Shown: positions 49,321 to 58,751, counted from the stretch's first letter. The stretch: DNA of 64,000 nt from Vescimonas fastidiosa (GCF_018326305.1 NZ_AP023416.1:620001-684000); one strand, 5' to 3'. Numbers and translations are program-made. Notes: generated by a model from the letters alone, not told the origin.

Positions 49321-52059
49321 TTACGCGTTCCGTCCGCAGCAGTTCTTATATTTTTTGCCGGAGCCGCAGGGGCAGGGGTCGTTCCGCCCGATCTTCTGCA
49401 CCCGGCGGGGCTGCTTTTTCACGGTGCCGTCGCCGCCGACGCTCTCGCCGGTGGCCTTGGCCACCCGCTCGCGTTTGATTTCCTCGTCCTTCTTGATGCG
49501 CACGGAGTAGAGCCGACGCACGGTTTCGGACTGGATGGCGGAGATCATCTCCTCGAACATATCCAGGGATTCCTTCTTGTAGGCGATGATGGGATCGGTC
49601 TGGGCATAGGCCCGCAGGCGGATGCCCTGGCGCAGGTCGGCCATGGCGTCGATGTGGTCCATCCAGTATTCATCCACCACCCGCAGCAGCACCACACGCT
49701 CCACCTCGCGCATGACGGGGGAGGTGAACGCCTGCTCCTTCTGCTCGTAGTAGGCGGCGGCCGCGGCGGTAAAGGCCTCGGTGACATCGGCGGCGGTCTT
49801 TTCCTTCAGCTCCTCTTCGGTAAAGCGGACGGTGAACTTGGGGAAGTACAGGCCCTCTACCTGACGCAGCAGCTCCCGGCAGGAGGCGGCATCCAGATGG
49901 TCGTTTCCGGCGAAATGCTCCGCCACCAGGTGGGAGATGGAGGTATTCATCATGTTCATGATGATGTTCTTCACATCCAGGCCGTCCAGCACCTGCTTGC
50001 GCTGGTCATAGATGATCTCCCGCTGCTTATTCATCACATCGTCGTATTCCAGCACGGACTTACGGGCCTGGAAGTTCCGGGACTCCACGGTGGTCTGAGC
50101 CTGCTCGATGGCCCGGGTGAGGAACTTCTGCTCGATGGGGGTATCCTCGTCAATATTCAGCCGCTCCATCATGTTGGTGACCCGCTCGCCGCCAAACAGA
50201 CGCATGAGGTCATCCTCCAGGGAGATGTAAAACCGGGTCTCGCCGGGGTCCCCCTGACGGCCTGCACGGCCACGGAGCTGATTGTCGATACGGCGGGAGT
50301 CGTGGCGCTCGGTGCCGATGATGAACAGGCCGCCGGCCTGGCGCACCCGGTCCGCTTCGCCCGCGATCTCCTCCTTGTGCTGGCGGAGCTTCTCGGCAAA
50401 GAGCTTCCGGGCATTGAGAATTTCCTCGTCCTCGGTCTCGGCGTAGCCGGTGGCCTCGGCGATGAGCTCATCGGACATACCCGCCTTGCGCAGGTCCGTC
50501 TTGGCCAGGTACTCGGCGTTACCGCCCAGCATAATATCCGTACCACGGCCTGCCATGTTGGTGGCCACGGTGACGGCGCCGAATTTACCGGCCTGGGCCA
50601 CGATCTCCGCTTCCTTCTCGTGGTTCTTGGCGTTCAAAAGATTGTGCTTGATGCCCTCCCGGGTCAGGAGCTTGCCCAGCAGTTCGTTTTTCTCGATGGA
50701 AACCGTACCCACCAGCACCGGCTGCCCCTTCTCGTGGCACGCCTTGATCTGCCGGATCACGGCCCGATACTTGCCGTTTTCGGTCTTATACACCGAGTCC
50801 TCATTATCGATACGGATAACGGGGCGGTTGGTGGGGATCTCCACGATGTCCAGCTTGTAGATGGTGGAGAATTCCTCCTCCTCCGTCAGGGCCGTACCGG
50901 TCATGCCGGAGAGCTTGTTATACAGGCGGAAATAGTTCTGGAAGGTGATGGTGGCCAGGGTCTTGCTCTCCCGCTGGACGGACACATGCTCCTTGGCCTC
51001 AATGGCCTGGTGCAGACCCTCGGAGTAGCGGCGGCCAAACATCAGGCGGCCCGTGAACTCGTCCACGATGATGATTTCCCCGTCCTTGACCACATAGTCC
51101 ACATCCCGCTTCATGGTGCCGTGGGCCTTGATGGCCTGATTGATGTGGTGGGCAATGGTGCTGTTTTCGGGGTCGGAGAGGTTCTCCAGGCCGAAGAATT
51201 CCTCGGCCTTGGCGATGCCCCGGGCGGTGAGGGTGGCGGTTTTGGCCTTTTCATCAACCACATAGTCCGCGTCGATGGCAGGGTCCTCCTCGGCCTTGTC
51301 GTCGGTCTCGGTGACCACATATTTCTTGAGGCGGGCGGCAAACTGCTCAGCCTGGTCATAGAGCTGGGTGGACTTTTCCCCCATGCCGGAAATAATAAGG
51401 GGGGTACGGGCTTCATCGATGAGGATGGAGTCCACCTCGTCCACGATGGCGAAGTGGTGGCCCCGCTGGACCTGCTCGCTGGCGTAGAGGGCCATATTGT
51501 CACGCAGATAGTCAAAACCCATCTCGTTGTTGGTGCCGTAGGTGATGTCGGCGGCGTAGGCGGCCTGGCGCTGGGCCTTGGTCAGGTCGTGGATGATAAG
51601 GCCCACGGAAAGACCCAGGAAGCGGTGGACCTTGCCCATCCACTCCGAGTCACGCTTGGCCAGATAGTCGTTGACGGTGACGATGTGTACCCCCTGGCCG
51701 GTAAGGGCGTTGAGGTAGGCGGGGAGGGTGGCCACCAGGGTTTTACCTTCGCCGGTCTTCATCTCGGCGATGCGGCCCTGATGCAGCACAATGCCGCCGA
51801 TAAGCTGCACCCGGTAGGGACGCAGCCCCAGCACCCGGTCCGCTGCCTCCCGGACGGTGGCGAAGGCCTCGGGGAGAATGTCGTCGGTGGTCTCCCCGTT
51901 TTGCAGCCGCTCCTTAAACTCGGCGGTCTTTGCCTGAAGCTGGGCATCGGTGAGGGCTTTATACTCCTCCTCCAGTGCCTCGATCTTGTCGGCAATGGGA
52001 TAGATTTTTTTCAGCTCGTGGTCGCTGTATGTACCGAAAATCTTGGTAAGCAGGCCCAT
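49321..52059 (-). CDS. secA: Preprotein translocase ATPase SecA
   Basis: The 912 residues have the full SecA layout: [19 protein letters not shown] start, Walker [39 protein letters not shown], the preprotein cross-linking domain, [40 protein letters not shown], the helical wing/scaffold, and a C-terminal SEC-C zinc motif ([16 protein letters not shown]). It drives protein export through SecYEG. A clear promoter lies upstream. A duplicate of its last codons sits downstream. Confidence 0.97.
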   Translation of the reverse strand: MGLLTKIFGTYSDHELKKIYPIADKIEALEEEYKALTDAQLQAKTAEFKERLQNGETTDDILPEAFATVREAADRVLGLRPYRVQLIGGIVLHQGRIAEMKTGEGKTLVATLPAYLNALTGQGVHIVTVNDYLAKRDSEWMGKVHRFLGLSVGLIIHDLTKAQRQAAYAADITYGTNNEMGFDYLRDNMALYASEQVQRGHHFAIVDEVDSILIDEARTPLIISGMGEKSTQLYDQAEQFAARLKKYVVTETDDKAEEDPAIDADYVVDEKAKTATLTARGIAKAEEFFGLENLSDPENSTIAHHINQAIKAHGTMKRDVDYVVKDGEIIIVDEFTGRLMFGRRYSEGLHQAIEAKEHVSVQRESKTLATITFQNYFRLYNKLSGMTGTALTEEEEFSTIYKLDIVEIPTNRPVIRIDNEDSVYKTENGKYRAVIRQIKACHEKGQPVLVGTVSIEKNELLGKLLTREGIKHNLLNAKNHEKEAEIVAQAGKFGAVTVATNMAGRGTDIMLGGNAEYLAKTDLRKAGMSDELIAEATGYAETEDEEILNARKLFAEKLRQHKEEIAGEADRVRQAGGLFIIGTERHDSRRIDNQLRGRAGRQGDPGETRFYISLEDDLMRLFGGERVTNMMERLNIDEDTPIEQKFLTRAIEQAQTTVESRNFQARKSVLEYDDVMNKQREIIYDQRKQVLDGLDVKNIIMNMMNTSISHLVAEHFAGNDHLDAASCRELLRQVEGLYFPKFTVRFTEEELKEKTAADVTEAFTAAAAAYYEQKEQAFTSPVMREVERVVLLRVVDEYWMDHIDAMADLRQGIRLRAYAQTDPIIAYKKESLDMFEEMISAIQSETVRRLYSVRIKKDEEIKRERVAKATGESVGGDGTVKKQPRRVQKIGRNDPCPCGSGKKYKNCCGRNA

Positions 52060-52108
52060 ATCTAAAAACTTCCTTTCTATGCAGTAAGTGTTTGCAAATA
52101 GATACTAA

Positions 52109-52137
52109 AGTATACCACACTTTTATTCTATATGCAA
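52109..52137 (-). promoter_or_regulatory. secA promoter
   Basis: On the minus strand: TTGCAT, 17 bp, TATACT, ending about 50 bp before the secA ATG. Confidence 0.65.
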
Positions 52138-52230
52138 ACAATTATCCCGTTTTGGACGGATAATATAGAAGCCGGCACTGGTCTGCCTCACCGAAGCCCC
52201 GGCGGAGGGGGAGATGTTAATAAACCGTAA

Positions 52231-52285
52231 AAAATATTCAAATCGGGATGTAACTATTGTGTTTTGAATATTTTAATGTTATATT
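52231..52285 (+). promoter_or_regulatory. Operator and promoter of the XRE/DUF1538/P-II operon
   Basis: AAAATATTCAAA (52231-52242) and TTTGAATATTTT (52263-52274) are perfect 12-bp inverted arms 20 bp apart. A likely promoter, TTGTGT (52257-52262), 17 bp, TATATT (52280-52285), has the right arm exactly in its spacer. Autorepression by the XRE protein is inferred. Confidence 0.55.
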
Positions 52286-52315
52286 AAATAAAAAAAGAGA
52301 TGCGGAGGGGCAGTC

Positions 52316-52537
52316 ATGCAAAAGAAGATCTGCTACAAAAAGCTCTTTAAGCTGATGATCGACCGGGACCTGAAGGGCCACGACCTGCGGGAGAAGGCGG
52401 GCATCAGCCAGTCCACCTACTTCAAGCTCCAGCACGACCAGCCGGTATCTACCCAAATGCTGGTGCGCATCTGCTGCGCGCTGGACTGTCAGCTCTGGGA
52501 CATTGCGGACCTGGTGGATAAAACGGACGATGTATAA
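52316..52537 (+). CDS. Small XRE-family regulator
   Basis: Seventy-three residues, MQKKICYKKLFKLMIDRDLK, with an HTH (DLREKAGISQSTYFKLQHDQ) and a C-terminal LVRICCALDCQLWDIADLV. GGAGGGGC lies upstream. It is 33 bp ahead of the DUF1538 gene and probably controls it. Confidence 0.85.
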   Translation: MQKKICYKKLFKLMIDRDLKGHDLREKAGISQSTYFKLQHDQPVSTQMLVRICCALDCQLWDIADLVDKTDDV

Positions 52538-52570
52538 TAATTTATAATTAAAGGAAGGCGAGGAATCAAA

Positions 52571-54130
52571 TTGTTGAGTAGATCCAAAGCAAAGCGAAAA
52601 GCACACATGGAAAAAACCCGCACCCTCCTTACGGAGAAAATAAGGGAGTCTCTGGTGTCGGTGCTGCCCATTATCATCATCGTGACGCTGCTGTGCCTGT
52701 TTTTGGTGCCCATGCAGCCCACGCTGCTGCTGACCTTCCTCATCGGCGCGCTGATGATCGTGGTGGGTATGGGCCTTTTCTCCCTGGGCGCGGAGCGGTC
52801 CATGACCATTATCGGAAACAAGATCGGTACGGCCCTGACCAAGACCAATAAGCTGCCGGTCATCCTGCTGGTGGCCTTTGCTCTGGGGGTGGCGGTGACG
52901 GTGGCGGAGCCGGACCTGCAGGTTCTGGCGGACACCGTGCCCAACATCGACAAGTCCGTTCTCCTGGCGGCGGTGGGCATCGGCGTGGGTTTTTTCATGG
53001 CGGTGTGCGTGGTGCGTATCCTCTACGGCATCAACCTGCGGTGGGTGCTGCTGGGGTGTTACATAGCCGTGTTTGCCCTGGCGACCTTTACGGACAGGGA
53101 ATTCCTGTGCATTGCCTTTGACTCCGGCGGTGTGACCACGGGGCCCATGACGGTGCCGTTCATCCTGGCCCTGGGCGTAGGTATCTCCCATGTGCGAAGC
53201 GACCGTAAGGCGGAGGCCGACAGCTTCGGCCTGGTGGCCCTGTGCTCTATCGGGCCCATCCTCTCCGTGCTGCTGCTGGGCTTTTTCAGCAGCGGCAGCG
53301 GCGAGGCGGCGGCCATTACGCCGGTGCATTTTGACAGCACCACCGGCATCGGCACGGCCTTTATGCAGGAGCTGCCGGTGTATATGAAGGAGATGGCCAT
53401 AGCCATGCTGCCCATTGTGGGCATCTTCCTGCTGTTCCAGCTGTTTGTGTTCCGCATGAATACGCGCAGCTTCGGCAAAATTTTCGTGGGTATCGTGTAT
53501 ACCTATGTGGGGCTGGTGCTGTTCCTTACGGGCGTGAATGTGGGCTTTTCCAACCTGGGTGCGGAGCTGGGCGCGGCACTGGTCAGCAGCTCTCTGGAGT
53601 GGCTGCTGATTCCCTTGGCGGCGCTGCTGGGCTGGTTCATCATCTCGGCAGAGCCTGCGGTGGCGGTGCTGGAAAAGCAGATCGAGGAGGTCAGCGCCGG
53701 CGCTATCCCCGGCAAGGCAATCAAGGTGAGCCTGTCGGTGGCCATTGCCCTGGCTATGGGCCTGGCCATGCTGCGGGTGGTGACGGGCGTCTCGCTGCTG
53801 TGGTTCCTGGTGCCGGGCTATACCATCGCCCTGGGCCTGTCGTTCTTCGTGCCGGATATTTACACGGCCATCGCCTTTGACTCCGGCGGCGTGGCCTCCG
53901 GCCCCATGACGGCGACCTTTATGCTGCAATTTATGATGGGCGTGAGCATCGCCCTGGGCGGCAATGTGCTCACCGATGCCTTCGGCATTGTGGCAATGGT
54001 GGCAATGATGCCGCTGCTGTCCATTCAGGTGGTGGGCTTTTACTACCAGCGCAAGGCCCGGAAGGTCACCCGGGAGCTGGAGAGCTATGGTGACTGCGAT
54101 ATTATTGAGCTGTGGGAGGAACCGGCATGA
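52571..54130 (+). CDS. Duplicated DUF1538 membrane transporter
   Basis: The start is uncertain: TTG at 52571 or 52574, or ATG at 52607 (MEKTRTLLTEKIRESLVSVL). The roughly 510 residues form about 12 membrane helices in two related halves; each carries the same signature, AFDSGGVTTGPMTVPF and AFDSGGVASGPMTATF. DUF1538 proteins occur as UmpA/UmpB pairs, reported as cation/proton antiporters in halophiles; here both halves are in one chain. The next gene encodes a P-II-like protein, suggesting ligand-controlled transport. Confidence 0.85.
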   Translation: MLSRSKAKRKAHMEKTRTLLTEKIRESLVSVLPIIIIVTLLCLFLVPMQPTLLLTFLIGALMIVVGMGLFSLGAERSMTIIGNKIGTALTKTNKLPVILLVAFALGVAVTVAEPDLQVLADTVPNIDKSVLLAAVGIGVGFFMAVCVVRILYGINLRWVLLGCYIAVFALATFTDREFLCIAFDSGGVTTGPMTVPFILALGVGISHVRSDRKAEADSFGLVALCSIGPILSVLLLGFFSSGSGEAAAITPVHFDSTTGIGTAFMQELPVYMKEMAIAMLPIVGIFLLFQLFVFRMNTRSFGKIFVGIVYTYVGLVLFLTGVNVGFSNLGAELGAALVSSSLEWLLIPLAALLGWFIISAEPAVAVLEKQIEEVSAGAIPGKAIKVSLSVAIALAMGLAMLRVVTGVSLLWFLVPGYTIALGLSFFVPDIYTAIAFDSGGVASGPMTATFMLQFMMGVSIALGGNVLTDAFGIVAMVAMMPLLSIQVVGFYYQRKARKVTRELESYGDCDIIELWEEPA

Positions 54131-54801
54131 ATTATGTAATTTCCATCGTTACGCCGGAGGCGCTGCCCCGGCTGGAGGAGCTGACGGAGGAGCTGGCGTT
54201 GCCGCTGAATGTCACGCTCCTGGGATATGGCACGGCCATCCAGAGTATGCTGGACTTCCTGGGCATTGAGTCCAACGAAAAGCGGGTGATGCTCTCGGCG
54301 GCCACAGAGGAAAAAACCAAGGCCTTTATTGAGGGCCAGCGGGAGCGCCTGCACCTGGGCGTGCCCGGCCACGGCATTGTCATTGCCGTACCCATGAAAA
54401 GCGTAGGAGGAGGTAAAACCATGGAATTTTTGAAAGGCGCGGAGGTCGGCTCGGGGAAATATAAGCCGGAGCTGAATTTTGCCTATGAGCTGATCGTGGT
54501 CATCGCCAGCCAGGGCCAGAGCGACCTGGTTATGGACGCAGCCCGGGCCGCCGGAGCCCGGGGCGGCACGGTGCTCCACGGAAAGGGCACCGGCGATGAG
54601 CAGGTGAAGAAGTTTTATAACATCACCATCGCCCAGGAGAAGGAAGTGGTGCTTATCGTGGCCCGGGCGGAGCAGAAGGCGGAGATCATGCGCTCCATTC
54701 TGGAAAAGGCCGGACCCGATTCCCCGGCCCAGTCCATTGCCTTTTCCCTGCCCACCACGGAGGTGGCCGGCTTCGGCTTCCGCCGGGAGACGGGGGACTG
54801 A
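54127..54801 (+). CDS. Tandem P-II-like regulatory protein
   Basis: ATG at 54127 overlaps the previous stop (ATGA) and has GGGAGGAA upstream. The 224 residues hold two P-II-like ferredoxin folds. The second half has AARAAGARGGTVLHGKGTGD, echoing the P-II nucleotide-binding AARTGxxGDG loop, and EKEVVLIVARAEQKAEIM; the first half is more diverged. The T-loop Tyr of GlnB is not evident. Members next to transporters bind nucleotides and gate them; coupling to DUF1538 suggests just that. Confidence 0.82.
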   Translation: MNYVISIVTPEALPRLEELTEELALPLNVTLLGYGTAIQSMLDFLGIESNEKRVMLSAATEEKTKAFIEGQRERLHLGVPGHGIVIAVPMKSVGGGKTMEFLKGAEVGSGKYKPELNFAYELIVVIASQGQSDLVMDAARAAGARGGTVLHGKGTGDEQVKKFYNITIAQEKEVVLIVARAEQKAEIMRSILEKAGPDSPAQSIAFSLPTTEVAGFGFRRETGD

Positions 54802-54805
54802 GGTT

Positions 54806-54903
54806 GCGGAAAACCTCCGGGCTTTTCCGACAAAAGGCGCACAGTCTGCTGCGCGCATAATTTGTCCGTCTATGACGGACAAATTATGCACTGGCAGCCT
54901 GAG
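54806..54903. repeat. Intergenic repeat, copy 2 (variable hairpin)
   Basis: Same constant blocks as 43568-43663, but the variable hairpin is AATTTGTCCGTC/GACGGACAAATT. The stem sequence differs while the pairing is kept. Confidence 0.8.
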
Positions 54904-54921
54904 AGACATTTTGATATACTA

Positions 54922-54958
54922 AGAAACCCCGGAAACCATGTGTTTCCGGGGTTTTGAG
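54922..54958. terminator. Terminator beside the displaced rpsI tail
   Basis: AAACCCCGGAAAC and GTTTCCGGGGTTT pair around CATGT, followed by T. A near copy (AGCCCCGGAAACC/GGTTTCCGAGGCT) follows the intact rpsI at 58275-58310. Confidence 0.75.
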
Positions 54959-54984
54959 CTTTTGAGTTGTAAATTTGCGTCCAA

Positions 54985-55031
54985 TCAGCGCTTGCTGAAC
55001 TGAGGTGCGCGACGGGCTGCTTTGAGGCCGT
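54985..55031 (-). pseudogene. Duplicated 3' end of rpsI (attachment-site direct repeat)
   Basis: Read on the minus strand it encodes [15 protein letters not shown] and stop, the same 15 residues that end ribosomal protein S9 at 58333-58380. Both are on the same strand. The DNA differs at only a few third positions. This is how att repeats look when an element inserts at the 3' end of a gene. Confidence 0.85.
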
Positions 55032-55119
55032 ATTGAACCAGTTTTTTCTCCTTTTCTCTGTATTTTCAAGGGTTTCTGCGTTCTGTCTTGCTGTTTTCCC
55101 CTACGAGTTAACCCATCAA

Positions 55120-55365
55120 TTAAGCCGATTCTTTTTCGCTATTTATGCTGAAAACTTGGTTTATTACCGGTGCCAGTTCCCAAGGCTTATTGTACTTCAC
55201 CTTGGCGTAAATGTCCATACACATTGCGATGTCCTCCCGCATCGTGTATTCGTAGGTATGCTCAAGAATTTCAGACGGCTCCTGATGCAGTAGCCAGTCC
55301 CGGTATTTGTCCTGTTCGGCTTTCATTTTCTCGTAAAGTCGAGCATTGTGATCTGTTTCGCTCAT
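55120..55365 (-). CDS. DUF3848 family protein
   Basis: ATG at 55365 (MSETDHNARLYEKMKAEQDK) has AAGGAGGTG upstream. The 81 residues include DKYRDWLLHQEPSEILEHTY and REDIAMCMDIYAK, the DUF3848 signature common in Clostridia ICEs and phages. No function is known. It marks the islet as mobile DNA. Confidence 0.82.
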   Translation of the reverse strand: MSETDHNARLYEKMKAEQDKYRDWLLHQEPSEILEHTYEYTMREDIAMCMDIYAKVKYNKPWELAPVINQVFSINSEKESA

Positions 55366-55480
55366 AGCGAACACCTCCTTCAAAATAGAAATAGCCGCCT
55401 GATTTCTTTTGAAAACCAAGCGGCTATGTATGTGGTTTATTCTGCTGTTAAAACAAGGCGCAGGATGCAAAGCAGCGGGA

Positions 55481-55954
55481 TCAATTCATATCGTTATTAT
55501 CTTTAATGCCTTCGTTCATTTTTTTGATCTTCCTTTTCCACACAGAATACTGAGTTACCCAAGCAGCGAGGAAGATCGCTACGAATATACCTACATAAGA
55601 CAGAATTCCACCGGTCGAATGGGGCATCCAGTTGGCAAAATAAGAGATGGGGAACATAATCACGCAAGCAATTGCAAAATAAACCCCGCTTTGCTTTGCA
55701 AGACTCCACGAATCGATCTCCCAAATAACCGAAGCCATTGCAAAGCCTGTGCCCATTATTCCGCTCAGGCCGGTTTGAATGAGAATCGCATTTAATTCGC
55801 TCCCCATTTTATTCACAAGCTCTGGATTGACCGGGTGGAAGAAACCATCCCCAATGCAGATTGAGATAATCACCGTAATGACATATCCGATTGCAATGCC
55901 AACAGGGAAACCAATTACACCTCGTCCAATCAGTTTTTTCTTCATTTTTGCCAC
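55481..55954 (-). CDS. DUF3021 membrane protein
   Basis: The 157 residues have four membrane helices (VIGFPVGIAIGYVITVIISI; ILIQTGLSGIMGTGFAMASV; GVYFAIACVIMFPISYFA; ILSYVGIFVAIFLAAWVT) and a basic C terminus, as in DUF3021. This family is nearly always paired with a LytTR regulator, which lies 1 bp upstream here. The pair is thought to form a simple membrane-linked regulatory unit in which the membrane protein restrains the regulator. Confidence 0.88.
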   Translation of the reverse strand: MAKMKKKLIGRGVIGFPVGIAIGYVITVIISICIGDGFFHPVNPELVNKMGSELNAILIQTGLSGIMGTGFAMASVIWEIDSWSLAKQSGVYFAIACVIMFPISYFANWMPHSTGGILSYVGIFVAIFLAAWVTQYSVWKRKIKKMNEGIKDNNDMN

Positions 55955-55955
55955 C

Positions 55956-56396
55956 TCACATTCCTAACAGTTGTTTGATTTTGGCGACGGATCGCCGTGA
56001 AACATAAGTAACCGTACCGTTTGAAAGCGTGATGCAAATTGTCCCGACAAAGCTCAAATCAAAGCTCTTGACCTTTCTCAGATTGATAATATCCGAGTTT
56101 GATATTCGGACAAAAGTCTTGCTGTCAAGCCGTTGTTCCGCCTCGTATAGCCTCAGGCGGAGCGCATACTCGCCGTGATTCGTCTCGGCAAACACCTTAC
56201 CTGATTCGGCAAAAACGCGGTAGATTTCAGACGCTTCCAGAACCTCGACCACATCCTCCCTGAATCCGGCAATGACCTGCGGTTGCTCGTCTGATAGTCT
56301 TTTTATGATTGCATTGACTTCATCGGTCATTTTGTCCGTTATCACGATGATTTTTGGCTCTTTGCATTTTTCGTCTATCTTGATTTCAATTTGCAT
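55956..56396 (-). CDS. LytTR-domain transcription regulator
   Basis: The 146 residues start MQIEIKIDEKCKEPKIIVIT. The C-terminal half is a LytTR domain: GEYALRLRLYEAEQRLDSKT, FVRISNSDIINLRKVKSFD and GTVTYVSRRSVAKIKQLLG. There is no receiver domain, so it is the stand-alone class paired with DUF3021. GAGGAGGTG precedes the ATG. It probably drives its own operon and perhaps other membrane genes. Confidence 0.9.
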   Translation of the reverse strand: MQIEIKIDEKCKEPKIIVITDKMTDEVNAIIKRLSDEQPQVIAGFREDVVEVLEASEIYRVFAESGKVFAETNHGEYALRLRLYEAEQRLDSKTFVRISNSDIINLRKVKSFDLSFVGTICITLSNGTVTYVSRRSVAKIKQLLGM

Positions 56397-56574
56397 CGAT
56401 TCACCTCCTCGCTACGGTTACAGTATAGGAAAATCAAGAACCGATTTCTACTGATTCTCGATAGGTGGTTGTTTTAAGAACATAGGTGGTAATTTTTACG
56501 GGAATCTCATACCGGTCTGGATGGGCGGCTGATAAGTATCTGCGGTACGGGGTTGCTCCCATACCGCAGACGGA

Positions 56575-57987
56575 TCATCTTTCCGGCTCGTTTTTGCGCT
56601 TTGTACTTCTCTGAACCGGAATGGAGAGCAGCTCTCTTGTGCGCTCGACCAGCTGCTTTTCAATGGCTGTCAGCCGCTGCTCCGGCAAATTGAGGGACGG
56701 ATGACGGGTGAACTTGAAGTCCACCATTCGCCGCAGCTGCGCTTTCTGCTTTGCACCCATTACCTCTTTACACACATCCTCATAGGAAATGCGGTAGGGA
56801 TTGGAACGGGTCTTTGCATACGCACGCAGGTTCTTGAAATCATCCGGCATTGCATAGTTGAACAGCGACAAGCCGTTATCGAAGATCGGTGCAGGGGCGA
56901 TAATTTCGCCCGTGTGATTGTTCCGCAGCAAGCCAAAGTTGCCGAAGTGTCTGTCCTCGTTGTAAATCAGGGCGTCGAAAACCAGCATACTGCAAAGCTG
57001 CTCGTAGAACTCGTCGCCCAAGGTCTTGTAATAATCCAGGCAGGCTTTCAGCGTCGTCTTGCGGAGAATACGCCCGATAGGGACGAAAGAGGTATCAATA
57101 TCTGTGAACAGCCGACACTTGGAAGCAAGGATACCTTTCCAGGTTTCCAAGTCGTACTGTACGCAGCCGATGCCCATTTTGTCTGCGATCTGACAGGCAT
57201 AATACTCGCTGTACGGCTCGTTTCCGGTGTTCGCAGCGCCCTCCGTGCCGCCCTTATACAGATAGATGCCGTCACCCTCCACGAACCTCCAAGCCTTCCG
57301 CAGCATACCGTTGGTCGTCAGCTCCGGCGAGGTGGAGAATGCCTCCCGACTGCCGCCCACGCCGGTATAAGCCACCAGCGACAGCGCTTCGGAGAAGCGG
57401 TTTTTATAGAGGTTATAATCGGCATACTTGCCGTCAAAGTCGGTGGGGACGACCCAATAGCTGTCGTTGAGGGACAGCCCCATACAGACATCAATGATGC
57501 CCTTCGTGTTGTTGACACTCAGCCTCAGCGTCTTTAAGATCTCGTCTACAAACTGCCGGTTCTTCGGAATCACCCGCCGTTCCAGCCACTTCACAACGCC
57601 CTCGTTTGTCAGCTCCAAGTCGAGGGGAAACAGCTTTTGCTTTGCCGTTTCGGTGTGAAGAATTGTCGCCTGCAAGCCTTCCAAGCCTCTTTCCTCCAGC
57701 GTGAAGGTCAGCAGTGTTTCATCATAAAGGCGCAGGCTATATACTTTTTCCATTGTGCTGCTCCTTTCCTCAAGCATTACGGACACATCCTTGTCAAGTG
57801 CCTCTGCGATCTTGAGCATCAGGTCAAGGGAGAGGTTTTGCGTTCCTTTTTCAATGCGGCAGATGTTGGAACGCTGGGTTCCGATGCGCTTTGCAAGTTG
57901 CTCCTGCGACAATCCTTTTTCCAGTCTTGCCTGCGTCAGCTTCTGCACGATGCTCTGCCTTGCTGTCAATAGTTCCTTTTCGGTCAT
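56575..57987 (-). CDS. HTH-HipA-like fusion protein
   Basis: Start at 57987 (MTEKELLTARQSIVQKLTQA), with GGGAGGG upstream. Residues 10-70 form an XRE HTH (GLSQEQLAKRIGTQRSNICR). The rest (about 79-470) is a HipA-like kinase: GIYLYKGGTEGA near the nucleotide loop, ALIYNEDRHFGNFGLLRN with the catalytic Asp and Asn, and PAPIFDNGLSLF with the metal-binding Asp. A second ATG at 57753 (MEKVYSLRLYDE) has its own GAAAGGAG, so a kinase-only form is likely. HipA-type kinases act as toxins and the HTH as antitoxin/repressor. Confidence 0.82.
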   Translation of the reverse strand: MTEKELLTARQSIVQKLTQARLEKGLSQEQLAKRIGTQRSNICRIEKGTQNLSLDLMLKIAEALDKDVSVMLEERSSTMEKVYSLRLYDETLLTFTLEERGLEGLQATILHTETAKQKLFPLDLELTNEGVVKWLERRVIPKNRQFVDEILKTLRLSVNNTKGIIDVCMGLSLNDSYWVVPTDFDGKYADYNLYKNRFSEALSLVAYTGVGGSREAFSTSPELTTNGMLRKAWRFVEGDGIYLYKGGTEGAANTGNEPYSEYYACQIADKMGIGCVQYDLETWKGILASKCRLFTDIDTSFVPIGRILRKTTLKACLDYYKTLGDEFYEQLCSMLVFDALIYNEDRHFGNFGLLRNNHTGEIIAPAPIFDNGLSLFNYAMPDDFKNLRAYAKTRSNPYRISYEDVCKEVMGAKQKAQLRRMVDFKFTRHPSLNLPEQRLTAIEKQLVERTRELLSIPVQRSTKRKNEPER

Positions 57988-58271
57988 ACAAAACCCTCCC
58001 TTCCGATCCACTATAATGTTATCATATATGATAACGATTGTCAAGAGGTTCGGCTATCTTTCCAAGTCCCTCGGTTTCTTTTCGGGCGGCTTATCACCCT
58101 CATCGGGTTCACCGCCGACGATTTCGTTCTCGCGCTTATTGGACACATCGAAAGATGTGCCCAATCCGGGGCTCTACGCAATTTCCAAAATAGGCTAATT
58201 AGCCTATTTTGGAATAAAATTTTTGTCTACGCATGTGTACCAGATGTGATAAATTTCTGCTGCTGTCTACA

Positions 58272-58312
58272 AATGCGAAAGCCCCGGAAACCATAGGGTT
58301 TCCGAGGCTTTT
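58272..58312 (-). terminator. Terminator of the rplM-rpsI operon
   Basis: AGCCCCGGAAACC pairs with GGTTTCCGAGGCT with one mismatch, then T-rich sequence on the plus side; the minus-strand face has TTTCGC. It lies just beyond the rpsI stop. Confidence 0.6.
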
Positions 58313-58332
58313 TGATAGTTTTTCCAGTAAAC

Positions 58333-58737
58333 TCAGCGCTTGCTGAACTGAGGCGCGCGACGGGCGGCCTTGAGGCCGTACTTCTTACGCTCCTTCATGC
58401 GAGGATCGCGGGTCAGGAAGCCGGCCTTCTTCAGAATGGGACGGAAGTCGGGATTCACCTGCAGCAGAGCCCGGGAGATGCCGTGACGCAGAGCGCCGGC
58501 CTGGCCGGACACGCCGCCGCCCTCGACGGTGGCAACGATGTCCACCTTGCCCAGGGTGGAGGTGGTATTCAGGGGCTGACGAACGACCATCTTCAGGGTC
58601 TCCAGGCCGAAATAATCGTCGATATCGCGGCCATTGATGGTGATGGCGCCGGTGCCGTTCTCAAACAGGTGGACGCGGGCCACGGAGGACTTACGACGGC
58701 CAGTACCGTACTTATAGGGATTCTTGGACTGATACAT
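58333..58737 (-). CDS. rpsI: Ribosomal protein S9
   Basis: The 134 residues contain the S9 hallmarks [40 protein letters not shown] and the basic C terminus ending in SKR, which contacts P-site tRNA. It lies 14 bp below rplM, the usual order. Its 3' end is duplicated 3.3 kb away, indicating use as an integration site. Confidence 0.97.
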   Translation of the reverse strand: MYQSKNPYKYGTGRRKSSVARVHLFENGTGAITINGRDIDDYFGLETLKMVVRQPLNTTSTLGKVDIVATVEGGGVSGQAGALRHGISRALLQVNPDFRPILKKAGFLTRDPRMKERKKYGLKAARRAPQFSKR

Positions 58738-58751
58738 TCTTCTTTTCCTCC

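Larger units (their letters stand above)
54985..58380. mobile_element. Islet inserted at the 3' end of rpsI
   Basis: A 3.3-kb segment flanked by direct copies of the rpsI tail holds four genes typical of accessory DNA (DUF3848, DUF3021, LytTR, HTH-HipA). No integrase gene is left, so it appears decayed or mobilised in trans. Confidence 0.65.

Noticed and set aside
49312-52065. Long plus-strand frame (917 codons) opposite secA
   Set aside because: It is the antisense of a clearly conserved SecA and encodes low-complexity Gly/Val/His-rich sequence; long antisense frames are expected in GC-rich codon usage.
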